Shown here piece after piece: positions 1 through 8,448 of a DNA stretch of 64,000 nucleotides. Source of the stretch: Gracilibacillus alcaliphilus (GTDB lineage: Bacteria > Bacillota > Bacilli > Bacillales > Amphibacillaceae). The notes beneath the pieces are model-generated. The model did not search any database and was not told where the DNA came from. It worked only from the letters and a program-made list of their open reading frames with translations. Each line of letters begins with the position of its first letter. Within the stretch, counting starts at the first letter, position 1. Made by a program: the position numbers and the translations under genes. The DNA lies in the NCBI RefSeq assembly GCF_016909015.1, contig NZ_JAFBFA010000006.1, positions 145,519 to 209,518 on the forward strand, written 5' to 3'.

Positions 1-132
1 ATACATGCCTTTGTAGCTGAATGTATGAGCGGGGATATCTCGGATCACTATGCCAAACAAGGAACCAGTATTCAAAAGATCATTGATGCCTTATATGAAT
101 CTGCAGACACTGGTAAAGCTGTTTACTTATAG
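1..132 (+). CDS. Gfo/Idh/MocA family oxidoreductase, C-terminal fragment (cut by window edge)
   Basis: Only the last 43 codons are inside the window, open from base 1 to a TAG stop. The ending (LYESADTGKAVYL) is almost the same as the C-terminus of the complete Gfo/Idh/MocA gene at 7338 (IYESAKTGKAVYL), which is the basis for the call. The family comprises NAD(P)-dependent sugar or cyclitol dehydrogenases with an N-terminal Rossmann domain and a C-terminal alpha/beta substrate domain. Only the end of the second domain is visible here, so the substrate cannot be inferred. A hairpin terminator follows directly, so this gene ends its transcription unit and the isomerase at 254 is probably transcribed separately. 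Confidence 0.75.
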   Translation: MHAFVAECMSGDISDHYAKQGTSIQKIIDALYESADTGKAVYL

Positions 133-145
133 AAACAGGACTTTT

Positions 146-180
146 CCTCAGCGGAGGCAGACATCTCTGCTGAGGTTTTG
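146..180 (+). terminator. Rho-independent terminator after the oxidoreductase fragment
   Basis: CCTCAGC (146-152) pairs with GCTGAGG (169-175) around a 16-nt loop and is followed by TTTTG. It lies 14 bases after the TAG stop. Confidence 0.75.
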
Positions 181-253
181 TATTAATCATGCTTGTCTTT
201 CCTTAGTGGAAGTCTAGCAGCAATATAAACATTCAAAAAGGAGCGGATATACA

Positions 254-1012
254 ATGGGGAAAATTGCAATTCAATTATATTCAGTACGTGAACATACAGC
301 AAACGACTTCCTTGGCACGTTGTCAAAACTAGGTGAGATGGGGTATGAAGCTGTTCAATTTGCAGGTTTCTTTGACACTCCAGCAGATGAATTAAAGAAG
401 GTAATGGATGAGGCTGGTCTTGTCGCTGCGGGAAGTCATATGCCTTTTGAAAGTTTGGTTGGAGATCAATTGACAGCTTCATTAGAATATAACCGTACGA
501 TTGGTAATGATCTGATTATCTGCCCGATTTTGCCTGAGGAATATCGCGAGGATGAGGCAGCTTATTATCGCGGCGCAGAAGCGTTAAATGAGATTGGAGA
601 AAAATGTAGACAAGCAGGTTTTACATTTGCGTATCATAACCATGATATGGAATTTATTGATCTAGGAAACGGAAAAAGAGGTTTTGATATTTTATTTGAA
701 GAAACGGATCATGAGAACGTTAAGATGGAATTAGATTGCTATTGGGCAACCTATGCAAGCGTAGATCCATTACAAACAATCCATGCTTACGATGATATCG
801 TTGTTTCCCTTCATATCAAGGATATGACCGTGGAAGACGGTAAAAAACGCAGCATTGAAATTGGTAAAGGCTCATTAGATATCAAATCACTTTGGGAAAC
901 TGGTGAAGCTGCTGGCGTGAAGTGGTTTGTTATTGAGCAAGAGCAATTTGACGGCGATCCGCTGGATAGTGCACGTGAAAATGTAGTGCAGTTAAAGGCA
1001 CTCGTTAGATAA
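254..1012 (+). CDS. Sugar phosphate isomerase/epimerase family protein (xylose-isomerase-like TIM barrel)
   Basis: This 252-aa protein belongs to the AP-endonuclease-2/xylose-isomerase-like TIM-barrel family, which includes sugar epimerases, inosose dehydratase (IolE) and the keto-sugar lyases/hydratases LgdB1/LgdB2. Visible metal-ligand motifs are YHNHDMEF (about 132-139), the Asp of MELDCYWA, the His of SLHIKDM and the Glu of FVIEQEQ, the usual Glu-Asp-His-Glu set for a divalent metal. AAAGGAG sits 8 bases before the ATG and a terminator follows the stop, so the gene appears monocistronic. It is flanked by Gfo/Idh/MocA genes. A role in isomerising, dehydrating or hydrating a keto-sugar made by those enzymes is inference; the substrate is unknown. 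Confidence 0.85.
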   Translation: MGKIAIQLYSVREHTANDFLGTLSKLGEMGYEAVQFAGFFDTPADELKKVMDEAGLVAAGSHMPFESLVGDQLTASLEYNRTIGNDLIICPILPEEYREDEAAYYRGAEALNEIGEKCRQAGFTFAYHNHDMEFIDLGNGKRGFDILFEETDHENVKMELDCYWATYASVDPLQTIHAYDDIVVSLHIKDMTVEDGKKRSIEIGKGSLDIKSLWETGEAAGVKWFVIEQEQFDGDPLDSARENVVQLKALVR

Positions 1013-1024
1013 ATAAACATGAAT

Positions 1025-1051
1025 CCCTCTCTTTGGAAAGAGAGGGTTTTT
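1025..1051 (+). terminator. Rho-independent terminator
   Basis: CCCTCTCTTT and AAAGAGAGGG form a 10-bp stem with a 2-nt loop (1025-1046), followed directly by TTTTTG. It lies 12 bases after the stop of the TIM-barrel gene. Confidence 0.9.
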
Positions 1052-1118
1052 GTTGGTTAGAGTTTTGTGAAAAAGGGTAAAATATATAGATAGTTAACAA
1101 TTTATTGGAGGGTTTATG

Positions 1119-1610
1119 ATGCTAGGTAAATTATTCAAGAAGAAAAAGTCAGACATGAACATAGTAGCACCAATGACTGGGAGAATAATGGCTTTGGCGG
1201 AGGTTCCTGACCAAGTCTTCTCTCAAAAAATGATGGGGGAAGGAATAGCGCTTGAACCTAATACAAATGAAGTATTATCACCTATTGATGGGAAAGTGGT
1301 GGATGTCTTCCGGACAAAGCATGCCATCAGTATGATTGCTGATAATGGTGCAGAAGTATTGATTCATATGGGGCTGGAAACCGTAGAATTAGATGGAAAA
1401 GGCTTTGAGATTCATGTAACCAACGGTCAAAAAATTGGTAAAGGTGATCATCTAGCTACCTTTGATATTGAGACCGTTGCAGCGGAGGGCTATAAGATCA
1501 TTACCCCGCTAATTATCTTAAATAGTAATGACTATGAAGTAGCTCACCTAACCTCTGAACAACATGCCGAAGCCGGTCAAACCAACTTATTTCAGGTAGA
1601 TAAAAAATAA
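1119..1610 (+). CDS. PTS glucose-type EIIA component (orphan EIIA-Glc/Crr-like)
   Basis: A stand-alone EIIA(Glc) domain that accepts phosphate from HPr and passes it to an EIIB. IVAPMTGRIMAL near the N-terminus, the partner His in RTKHAISM (about residue 68) and the phosphorylated His in VLIHMGLETVEL (about residue 83) are all present, and the 163-aa length is normal for the family. GGAGGG lies 6 bases before the second ATG (1119) but only 3 bases before an ATG at 1116, so 1119 is preferred. No EIIB or EIIC gene is near. It probably serves PTS permeases encoded elsewhere that lack their own EIIA; that role is inference. Confidence 0.9.
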   Translation: MLGKLFKKKKSDMNIVAPMTGRIMALAEVPDQVFSQKMMGEGIALEPNTNEVLSPIDGKVVDVFRTKHAISMIADNGAEVLIHMGLETVELDGKGFEIHVTNGQKIGKGDHLATFDIETVAAEGYKIITPLIILNSNDYEVAHLTSEQHAEAGQTNLFQVDKK

Positions 1611-1768
1611 CTGCCGTACACCCTATCTTAAGGCTGTAGGAACCTGGCTAACACCTTGATAAGTTTACTTGAACAATACGTTTTTCTAATTTAAAAGTTG
1701 GATAGAGTTTGTGATATGATGATGATGTTATGAGAGAACATACTAAAAACAAAAAAGGGGGATATGAG

Positions 1769-2770
1769 ATGAATAAGGTAGCCCTATTAGAGGGGTTAGA
1801 ACAAATAAGTATACAAGAGCAGCCACGGCCAGATTTTCAAGAAAATGAAGTATTAATCCGGGTAAAGAATTGTGGTATTTGTGGAACCGATATACATATT
1901 TATCATGGACATCCCGGAAGTGCCGAGGTAACCCCGCCAAGGGTTTTAGGACATGAGCTTGCAGGAGAAGTAGTAGCGGTAGGCAGTGAGGTAACCGAAC
2001 TCCTTGTAGGGGACCGGGTATCAGTTGATCCAAATATTTATTGTCAATCATGTGAATTCTGCAGAAAAGGCCAGCCAAATCTGTGTGATAACCTTCAGGC
2101 AATAGGAGTGACAAGAGATGGCGGTATGGCTGAGTATTGTGCCGTGCCTGCAGCTAATAGTTACAAAATACCAAATGCTATGACATATGAACAAGCAGCG
2201 ATGGTAGAGCCGTTAGGATGTGTATTGCATGGGTTCAAAAAATTAACGATCCGGTCTATTGATGAAGTATTAATCATTGGCGGTGGATTTATTGGTCAAC
2301 TATTCCTTCAGTTAGTAGGCCATACACATCCTAAGAAAATCACCGTGATTGAACCAATGGAACATAAACACACCATGTTAAAACAATTAGGAGCCTCAGA
2401 TGTATGGACACCTGCCCAATTGGACAAGCAGTTAACAGCTGATATTGTTATTGAATGTGTTGGGCGTCAGGACAGTGCAGCTACAGCAGTAGCTCAGGCA
2501 AGAAAAGGCGGTCAAGTATTGCTGTTTGGTGTGGCTTCACCAGAAACGATGGTAGAAATATCCCCATTTGAGGTTTTTACAAAAGAACTGCGACTCTATG
2601 GTTCTTTTATTAATCCGCATACACATGAAGAAGCTATTGCCTTGATTGCCAATGGCCAAGTGAAGGTAGATGAATTAATAAGCCATCGCCTGTCTATTAC
2701 AGAGCTTCCTGATGTAATGAAAAACTATCCAGCTCTTAATATCTCAAAGGCTGTTATATGTTTGCATTAA
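1769..2770 (+). CDS. Zinc-dependent medium-chain alcohol/polyol dehydrogenase
   Basis: A 333-aa MDR-superfamily dehydrogenase of the sorbitol/threonine-dehydrogenase type. It has the catalytic-zinc signature CGICGTDIHIYHG near the start, GHELAGEVVAVG, a structural-zinc four-Cys loop (CQSCEFCRKGQPNLC) and a Rossmann glycine motif IIGGGFIGQL. It should oxidise a polyol or sugar secondary alcohol with NAD(P). The ATG at 1769 follows AAGGGGGAT; a longer frame beginning at 1730 has no ribosome binding site. The gene lies between the orphan EIIA and a small membrane protein. The substrate (for example a polyol, threonine or an inositol) cannot be read from sequence. Confidence 0.88.
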   Translation: MNKVALLEGLEQISIQEQPRPDFQENEVLIRVKNCGICGTDIHIYHGHPGSAEVTPPRVLGHELAGEVVAVGSEVTELLVGDRVSVDPNIYCQSCEFCRKGQPNLCDNLQAIGVTRDGGMAEYCAVPAANSYKIPNAMTYEQAAMVEPLGCVLHGFKKLTIRSIDEVLIIGGGFIGQLFLQLVGHTHPKKITVIEPMEHKHTMLKQLGASDVWTPAQLDKQLTADIVIECVGRQDSAATAVAQARKGGQVLLFGVASPETMVEISPFEVFTKELRLYGSFINPHTHEEAIALIANGQVKVDELISHRLSITELPDVMKNYPALNISKAVICLH

Positions 2771-2793
2771 TATAGGAAATAGAAGGGTGTTAC

Positions 2794-3291
2794 ATGTTAT
2801 TTGCAATTGCATTGCTGATTATACTTAGTATAACTTTTTTTCTTGTGTTTAAATTAGTGCACAAAGGAAATAAAGAAGAGCCAGAAAAAGAGCGCATAAA
2901 TATCTTTTTGGTCTTGTTTATCACTGCTTTGTTTACTCTGATTATAACGGGTGTGATCGCCGTCTTTCTGTTTGCGGTTCTTGGGTCAACTAGTGTCGTC
3001 AATTTGGTATTTTCTCTGGATATCAGTACAGGGAAGCTTTTTCTATTAGCTATTGTTTTCCTGATCTATCTTTTTACAGTAGATAGTCTGATAGAATTGG
3101 TGATCAAATATATTCTGGGCGAAAATATGTTGCTTCGATTGGTCATGTTTATGATGAGGTCAGCAGCATTTTATCTAATTGGCTCGATAGCTGGTCTGAC
3201 AGATCATACAAGTTTTATATTAGCACTTGGCGTATCAGTTATTGTGTTGATATTTGAAATTTTATATGACTTAAAAGAGAAAAGTAAATAA
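2794..3291 (+). CDS. Integral membrane protein of unknown function, possibly YrvL-like
   Basis: A 165-aa very hydrophobic protein with about five membrane segments (near 1-19, 37-64, 78-98, 110-130 and 135-158) and a basic/acidic loop after the first segment. GAAGGG before the ATG and a strong terminator after the stop show that it is a real gene. It follows the alcohol dehydrogenase by 23 bases, so co-transcription is likely. The pattern vaguely resembles the YrvL family, which in Bacillus is linked to oxalate-decarboxylase regulation, but I recognise no diagnostic motif. Treat the function as unknown. Confidence 0.6.
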   Translation: MLFAIALLIILSITFFLVFKLVHKGNKEEPEKERINIFLVLFITALFTLIITGVIAVFLFAVLGSTSVVNLVFSLDISTGKLFLLAIVFLIYLFTVDSLIELVIKYILGENMLLRLVMFMMRSAAFYLIGSIAGLTDHTSFILALGVSVIVLIFEILYDLKEKSK

Positions 3292-3305
3292 TAGAAATAA
3301 GAAAG

Positions 3306-3346
3306 AGCTGTCACAAAATGCCTCCTTTTTTGTGACAGCTTTTTAA
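3306..3346 (+). terminator. Rho-independent terminator
   Basis: AGCTGTCACAAAA pairs with TTTTGTGACAGCT (about 3306-3340) and is followed by TTTT. It ends the unit containing the dehydrogenase and membrane protein. Confidence 0.9.
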
Positions 3347-3590
3347 TACTAGACGATTCCGTTTGATTTATACCCAACCTTCACACACAGAAACAAACTC
3401 CTTGTTATCATTACCATCCTCTCTCATATTGCACTTTCTTAAAAAGATATAGTTGATATATATATTATCTAGATAATCAGTTTATAGAATTATTTTTTTA
3501 CCGACAAAAAATATATCTATAAAGACATTGATTTAACAGCGTTTTTTGTTATGATATATCAAATGACTTATATAATATATAAATATATTA

Positions 3591-3635
3591 TTGACATGAC
3601 TTTATCTATATGTATAATTGTTGATAACGGTTACA
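3591..3635 (+). promoter_or_regulatory. Sigma-A-type promoter with overlapping cre/LacI-type operator for the ABC operon
   Basis: A consensus -35 TTGACA (3591-3596), a 16-nt spacer and -10 TATAAT (3613-3618) lie about 140 bases before the binding-protein gene. TTGATAACGGTTACA (3621-3635) matches the cre consensus WTGNAANCGNWNNCW at 14 of 15 positions and sits at the expected start of transcription, a position suited to repression by CcpA or another LacI-family protein. The rest of the 3347-3757 gap is AT-rich with no gene. Confidence 0.75.
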
Positions 3636-3757
3636 TGTGATATATGGAGTAAAAGGTATATCATATAGAGTCTTGTTAGTATCTGGTCAAATAACTAAGG
3701 GAAGGAGGGTGTAGTTTCTTAGATTGATCATAAAATTAAATATCAGGGGGAATTGGG

Positions 3758-5053
3758 ATGAACAATACTAAATTAAATAAGTTAATACTGAGTATAGGTT
3801 TATTAATGGTATCGGTATTAGTTGCTTGTTCTTCAGATGAGGAAAGTGGAGGAAGTTCTTCAGGTGATGCCAACACAGTAGAGGTGTGGCATTCTATGAC
3901 TGATACTTCTGGAGAAGCGATAGAACAAGTAATTGAAGAGTTTGAACAGCAGAATCCGGATATTAAGATTGAAGCTACGTATGTAGCCAATCAAGGAGAA
4001 GGGCAAAACGAAAAACTTTTAACTGCTATTGCTGGCGGAAATCCTCCAGATGTAGCTTATTTCGACCGTTTTGAAGTAGCGGCATGGGCAGCACAAGGTT
4101 CTTTGGAGCCTTTAACAGAATTAGCAGAACAAGATGGTATCACAGAAGACAATTATTATGGTTTTGCTTGGGAAGAAGCAAGCTTTGAGGATGATCTATA
4201 CGCCATTCCTACTACAACAGATTCACGATTATTATTTTATAATAAAGATCATTTCGAAGAAGTTGGATTAGATCCAGAAAATCCTCCAACTACGCTTGAT
4301 GAATTAGAAGCAGCAGCAGAAAAGCTCACCATTAAAGAAGGAAATCGCTTTGAGAGAATTGGCTTTATCCCATGGTACGGTCAAGGATGGTTCTATGGTT
4401 GGGGCTGGTCATTTGGCGGGGACTTCTATGATCCGGAGTCAGGAGAAGTTACCGCAGATCATCCTCAAAATGTAGAAGCGTTAGAGTGGATGACAGAGTT
4501 TGGACAGGAATATGGAGTAGAAGATATTGCAGGATTTACAGATTCGCAAGGGAGCGGAGCAATGGATCCGTTTGTCTCTGGTCAGCTTAGTATGAAGATT
4601 GATGGAAACTTTGGTGTAGCTTCTTTAGAAAAATTTGCCCCAGATCTCAATTACGGTGTAACTCCAATTCCTACTCCTACAGGTGATAATTTTACAACTT
4701 GGTCAGGTGGCTGGTCAGTTGTTATTCCGAAGGGAGCTAACAATCAAGACGGAGCCTGGGAATTTTTGAAGTTCTTTGGCAGTGAAGAAGGGCAAAGGAT
4801 TTTTAGTGAAACTAGCAGAGATTTCTCTGTTATTGAATCGGTGAATGAATCTTTAGGTTATACAGAAGATCCGGTTTTTGCAGAATTTATCAATATACTT
4901 CCAGAATCTAATGCTCGCCCTGTTATGACAGAGGGTTCATTATATTGGAATGCATTGGCTGATGCGGTCGAGGCGTCTACTCGTGGAAATGGCACACCGC
5001 AAGAGAATTTAGAAAAGGTCACACAACAGGTGACAGAGGCATTAGGAGAATAA
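3758..5053 (+). CDS. Sugar ABC transporter extracellular binding lipoprotein (CUT1)
   Basis: A 431-aa extracellular solute-binding protein family 1 member. A signal peptide (about residues 1-23) ends in the lipobox LVAC with lipidated Cys, followed by an acidic Ser/Gly linker. The body has binding-protein hallmarks such as NPPDVAYFDRF, LYAIPTTTDSRLLFYNKD and a C-terminal WEFLKFFGSEEGQ. It should capture an unknown sugar or oligosaccharide and hand it to the permeases at 5109 and 6079. A strong promoter with a cre-like operator precedes it. No ATPase gene is in the operon. Confidence 0.93.
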   Translation: MNNTKLNKLILSIGLLMVSVLVACSSDEESGGSSSGDANTVEVWHSMTDTSGEAIEQVIEEFEQQNPDIKIEATYVANQGEGQNEKLLTAIAGGNPPDVAYFDRFEVAAWAAQGSLEPLTELAEQDGITEDNYYGFAWEEASFEDDLYAIPTTTDSRLLFYNKDHFEEVGLDPENPPTTLDELEAAAEKLTIKEGNRFERIGFIPWYGQGWFYGWGWSFGGDFYDPESGEVTADHPQNVEALEWMTEFGQEYGVEDIAGFTDSQGSGAMDPFVSGQLSMKIDGNFGVASLEKFAPDLNYGVTPIPTPTGDNFTTWSGGWSVVIPKGANNQDGAWEFLKFFGSEEGQRIFSETSRDFSVIESVNESLGYTEDPVFAEFINILPESNARPVMTEGSLYWNALADAVEASTRGNGTPQENLEKVTQQVTEALGE

Positions 5054-5108
5054 TTGATAAAGGGGAAGGAGTACTTCTCCTTTCTCTCTATCTGAGGAGG
5101 AAAGAAAG

Positions 5109-6062
5109 ATGAAGAATAAAATGAATCAAGCTAATCATTTTTCTGCAACGGCAGGAATTCAGTCTGAGATGAAAAGGAAATCCAAGATAGCTGGTTCATC
5201 ACTCAATGGTTGGTTATTTGCTTTACCTTGGGTAATAGGGCTAATTTTATTTTATGCGTTTCCGTTGTTTTCTTCTATTTATTTTAGCTTCACTACATAC
5301 AGCATATTGAGTCCGGGAGAATTCATAGGCTTGGCAAATTATAAACAACTGATGAATGATGGTCTATTTTGGCAGTCTATTTATAATACTATTTATTTTG
5401 CTGTCTTCTTTGTGCCTTTAAGTATTATTATTGGAGTTGCTTTAGCTATGATGCTCAATATGAAGGTGAAAGGAATGGCAGTGTACCGTACAATCTTCTT
5501 TTTGCCGACGCTTGTGCCGCATGTTGCATTGGCTGTATTGTGGATGTGGTTATTGAATCCTGGTTTTGGTCTTGTTAATGGCGTACTAGATGCGATTGGA
5601 ATTACTGGCCCTAACTGGTTGGGAAGTGTGACCTGGTCAAAACCTTCGTTAATTTTGATGTCGCTCTGGGCTATTGGTCAGCCAGTTATTATCTATTTAG
5701 CTGGTCTGGGAGATATCCCGCAAGAATTGTATGAAGCAGCTGATGTAGACGGGGCAAGCTGGCTGCAGAAAACATTTAAAGTTACCTTGCCATTATTAAC
5801 ACCAGTTATCTTCTTTAATCTAGTTATGGGTGCGATTGGTGCGTTTCAACAATTCACCTTGCCTTATACGATGACGCAAGGACAGGGAACACCAGATAAC
5901 TCCTTAACATTCTATGTCATGTACTTGTATGATAATGCTTTTAAGTATTTCAAAATGGGTTACGCCTCTGCAATGGCATGGATATTATTTATTGTTATTA
6001 TGCTGTTGACGGCAGTCATTTTTCTATCATCCAGACGCTGGGTGCATTATCAAGGTAGATAA
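5109..6062 (+). CDS. Sugar ABC transporter permease, MalF-type
   Basis: A 317-aa CUT1 permease with six predicted membrane helices, an N-terminal cytoplasmic tail of about 35 residues, and the EAA loop EAADVDGASWLQKTFKVTLP, which docks the ATPase. GAGGAGG is just before the ATG. It sits 55 bases after the binding-protein gene and 16 bases before the MalG-type permease, so the three genes form one importer operon. Confidence 0.93.
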   Translation: MKNKMNQANHFSATAGIQSEMKRKSKIAGSSLNGWLFALPWVIGLILFYAFPLFSSIYFSFTTYSILSPGEFIGLANYKQLMNDGLFWQSIYNTIYFAVFFVPLSIIIGVALAMMLNMKVKGMAVYRTIFFLPTLVPHVALAVLWMWLLNPGFGLVNGVLDAIGITGPNWLGSVTWSKPSLILMSLWAIGQPVIIYLAGLGDIPQELYEAADVDGASWLQKTFKVTLPLLTPVIFFNLVMGAIGAFQQFTLPYTMTQGQGTPDNSLTFYVMYLYDNAFKYFKMGYASAMAWILFIVIMLLTAVIFLSSRRWVHYQGR

Positions 6063-6078
6063 AAAGGAGGGCATAATC

Positions 6079-6912
6079 ATGCAGCCAAAGGTAAAACATA
6101 ATCTATTGAGGACTTTTGCTCATTTAGGACTATTAATTGCTTCGGCATTTTTCCTGGTGCCATTTTTATGGATGGTATCCACATCATTAAAACCCGTTAC
6201 ACAAATTTTTACGTATCCGCCTGAATTTATTCCAAATCCATTTCAATGGAGTAATTATATCGAGGCTACAGAATATATTCCGTTTTTTACTTATCTATCT
6301 AATACAACGATTATTACCGTGTTCAGTACGATTGGTGTCGTTTTATCGTGTCCGCTGGTAGCTTATAGTTTTGCCAAGCTGGAGTGGAAGGGTAGAAATA
6401 CAATGTTTATCATTACGATTGCTGTTATGATGATTCCAATGCAAGTGACCATGATTCCACTCTTTCTTTTGTTTAATAAGATCGGCTGGGTAGGTACCCC
6501 TTTGCCTCTGATCGTTCCTGCGTTTTTTGGTGTACCATTTTCGATTTTCCTGATGAGGCAATTTTTTATGGGTCTGCCAAATACACTACGTGACGCTGCA
6601 AAGATTGACGGTGCAAGTGAATTTCGAATTTATTGGCAGATCATGCTTCCATTGGCAAAACCAGCTGTACTAGCTGTTGGTTTGTTCCAGTTTATGAATG
6701 TCTGGACAGATTTTATTGGGCCATTACTTTATCTTACCAATGAATCACAATATACATTATCGTTAGGTTTACAACAATTCCAAAGTCAGAAAGGTACAGA
6801 GTGGGGGCTGATGATGGCCGTCTCTACTATGATGACAGTGCCGATTATTGTGTTATTCTTTTTTATGCAGCGAACGTTTATTCAAGGAATTACGTTTAGT
6901 GGAATTAAATAA
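6079..6912 (+). CDS. Sugar ABC transporter permease, MalG-type
   Basis: A 277-aa CUT1 inner-membrane permease with six helices, an EAA loop beginning RDAAKIDGASEFRIYWQIML, and the typical MalG C-terminal end QRTFIQGITFSGIK. AAAAAGGAGGG precedes the ATG. It is the partner of the permease at 5109. The 425-base gap that follows contains a large palindrome and suggests that the next genes may be separately transcribed. Confidence 0.93.
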   Translation: MQPKVKHNLLRTFAHLGLLIASAFFLVPFLWMVSTSLKPVTQIFTYPPEFIPNPFQWSNYIEATEYIPFFTYLSNTTIITVFSTIGVVLSCPLVAYSFAKLEWKGRNTMFIITIAVMMIPMQVTMIPLFLLFNKIGWVGTPLPLIVPAFFGVPFSIFLMRQFFMGLPNTLRDAAKIDGASEFRIYWQIMLPLAKPAVLAVGLFQFMNVWTDFIGPLLYLTNESQYTLSLGLQQFQSQKGTEWGLMMAVSTMMTVPIIVLFFFMQRTFIQGITFSGIK

Positions 6913-7198
6913 CAATAGTATGTCGGTATACTATTCTCCGCATTTATTACGAGGCTGACTGTTCGTAAGCCCTCGCCATAAGCTTTATAAAAAAATGAAG
7001 AAGTGAGGCGGGGGAATGATTACTAATACATTGAGGAAAGATATGAGGTTTGGATTGATATATTAATATAGTGCAATGAAATAGTTGTTTATTTTAAGGA
7101 TCCGAAACATAATTGTTATATTAATCTAATAAACTTTAATAATGCTAAAAAATGGCGCCATTACAGCTTTTTTTAGCTTGGCAATTAAGAGAAGAAAA

Positions 7199-7235
7199 TA
7201 AATATTAATAATTTATATTAAATTATTAATATTTA
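7199..7235. promoter_or_regulatory. Perfect AT-rich palindrome in the gap before the oxidoreductase pair
   Basis: Arms 7199-7214 and 7220-7235 are perfectly complementary (16 bp) around the 5-nt loop ATATT. There is no T-run on the plus side, and the gap 6913-7337 holds no gene. It could be an operator or a weak processing/termination hairpin about 100 bases before the gene at 7338. Between 7144 and 7176 a second, weaker pairing (GCTAAAAAA with TTTTTTTAGC) is seen. Confidence 0.55.
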
Positions 7236-7337
7236 GACTCGCTAGAATTCTAAAAACAATGTATTATAAATAACGAAGGACTTTTGAAAGCTATTTCAAG
7301 GGTGCCTGATACATAAAACCATTTAGGAGGACAAAAT

Positions 7338-8417
7338 ATGACAAGAACAGTACGTGTAGCAATTATTGGATGCGGGGGTATTGCGAATGGAAAGCATATG
7401 CCTAGCTTAAAAAAACTAAAACATGTGGAAATGGTGGCTTTCTGTGACATTGAATTAGACAAAGCGGAGAAAGCGGCTGCAGAATATGGAACAGAAGATG
7501 CAAAAGTTTATCAAGACTACCAAGAACTACTTAAAGATGCCAGTATTGAGGCGGTTCATGTTTGTACACCAAATGACGCACATGCCGCAATCACCATTGC
7601 AGCACTTGAATCAGATAAACATGTGATGTGTGAGAAGCCGATGGCGAAGACAACGGAAGAGGCACAGCAAATGGTAGAAGCGGCCAAACGTACAGGCAAG
7701 AAATTAACGATCGGTTATAACAACCGTTTCCGTCAAGACAGTCAATACTTACATCAGGTTTGTGAGCAGGGTGATCTTGGTGAGATTTATTTTGCGAAAG
7801 CACATGCAATCAGACGCCGTGCAGTACCGACATGGGGTGTATTCTTAGATGAAGAGAAACAAGGTGGAGGTCCGTTAATTGATATTGGGACACATGCTTT
7901 AGACTTAACGCTATGGATGATGGATAATTATAAGCCGAAAGTGGTAATGGGATCGTCTTATCATAAATTAGGTAAGAAAAAGGATGCCGCCAATGCTTGG
8001 GGACCATGGGATCCGGAGAAATTCACTGTAGAGGATTCAGCTTTTGGTTTTATTACGATGGAGAACGGTGCCACCATTATTCTTGAATCAAGCTGGGCTC
8101 TTAATAGCTTAGATGTAGATGAAGCAAAATGTTCTTTAAGCGGTACAGAAGGTGGAGCAGATATGAAAGGCGGTCTGCGTCTAAATGGAGAACGATTCGG
8201 CAAACTACATGAAACAAATGTTGAACTTGGTGCCGGCGGTGTTGCTTTTTATGATGGATCTGTGGAGACAGATGCCGATTTAGAAGCAAGATTGTGGATT
8301 GATAATATTATTCATGATACAGAACCAGTGGTGAAACCAGAACAGGCACTAGTTGTCACGCAAATTCTAGAAGCTATCTATGAATCTGCCAAAACTGGCA
8401 AAGCAGTTTACTTATAA
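7338..8417 (+). CDS. Gfo/Idh/MocA family sugar dehydrogenase/oxidoreductase
   Basis: A 359-aa NAD(P)-dependent oxidoreductase. The Rossmann motif is IIGCGGIANGKH (about 9-20), the conserved EKP motif is residues 99-101, and the catalytic region GGGPLIDIGTHALDL gives Asp182 and His186. AGGAGG precedes the ATG. The C-terminus closely resembles that of the fragment at 1-132, so the two are paralogues. It is followed 31 bases later by a second Gfo/Idh/MocA gene and then a YesL-like gene, in line with the importer upstream. It probably oxidises or reduces a sugar at a ring carbon; the substrate is unknown. Confidence 0.9.
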   Translation: MTRTVRVAIIGCGGIANGKHMPSLKKLKHVEMVAFCDIELDKAEKAAAEYGTEDAKVYQDYQELLKDASIEAVHVCTPNDAHAAITIAALESDKHVMCEKPMAKTTEEAQQMVEAAKRTGKKLTIGYNNRFRQDSQYLHQVCEQGDLGEIYFAKAHAIRRRAVPTWGVFLDEEKQGGGPLIDIGTHALDLTLWMMDNYKPKVVMGSSYHKLGKKKDAANAWGPWDPEKFTVEDSAFGFITMENGATIILESSWALNSLDVDEAKCSLSGTEGGADMKGGLRLNGERFGKLHETNVELGAGGVAFYDGSVETDADLEARLWIDNIIHDTEPVVKPEQALVVTQILEAIYESAKTGKAVYL

Positions 8418-8448
8418 AAAATATAAATAGAGTTAAAGGAGTATGTAG

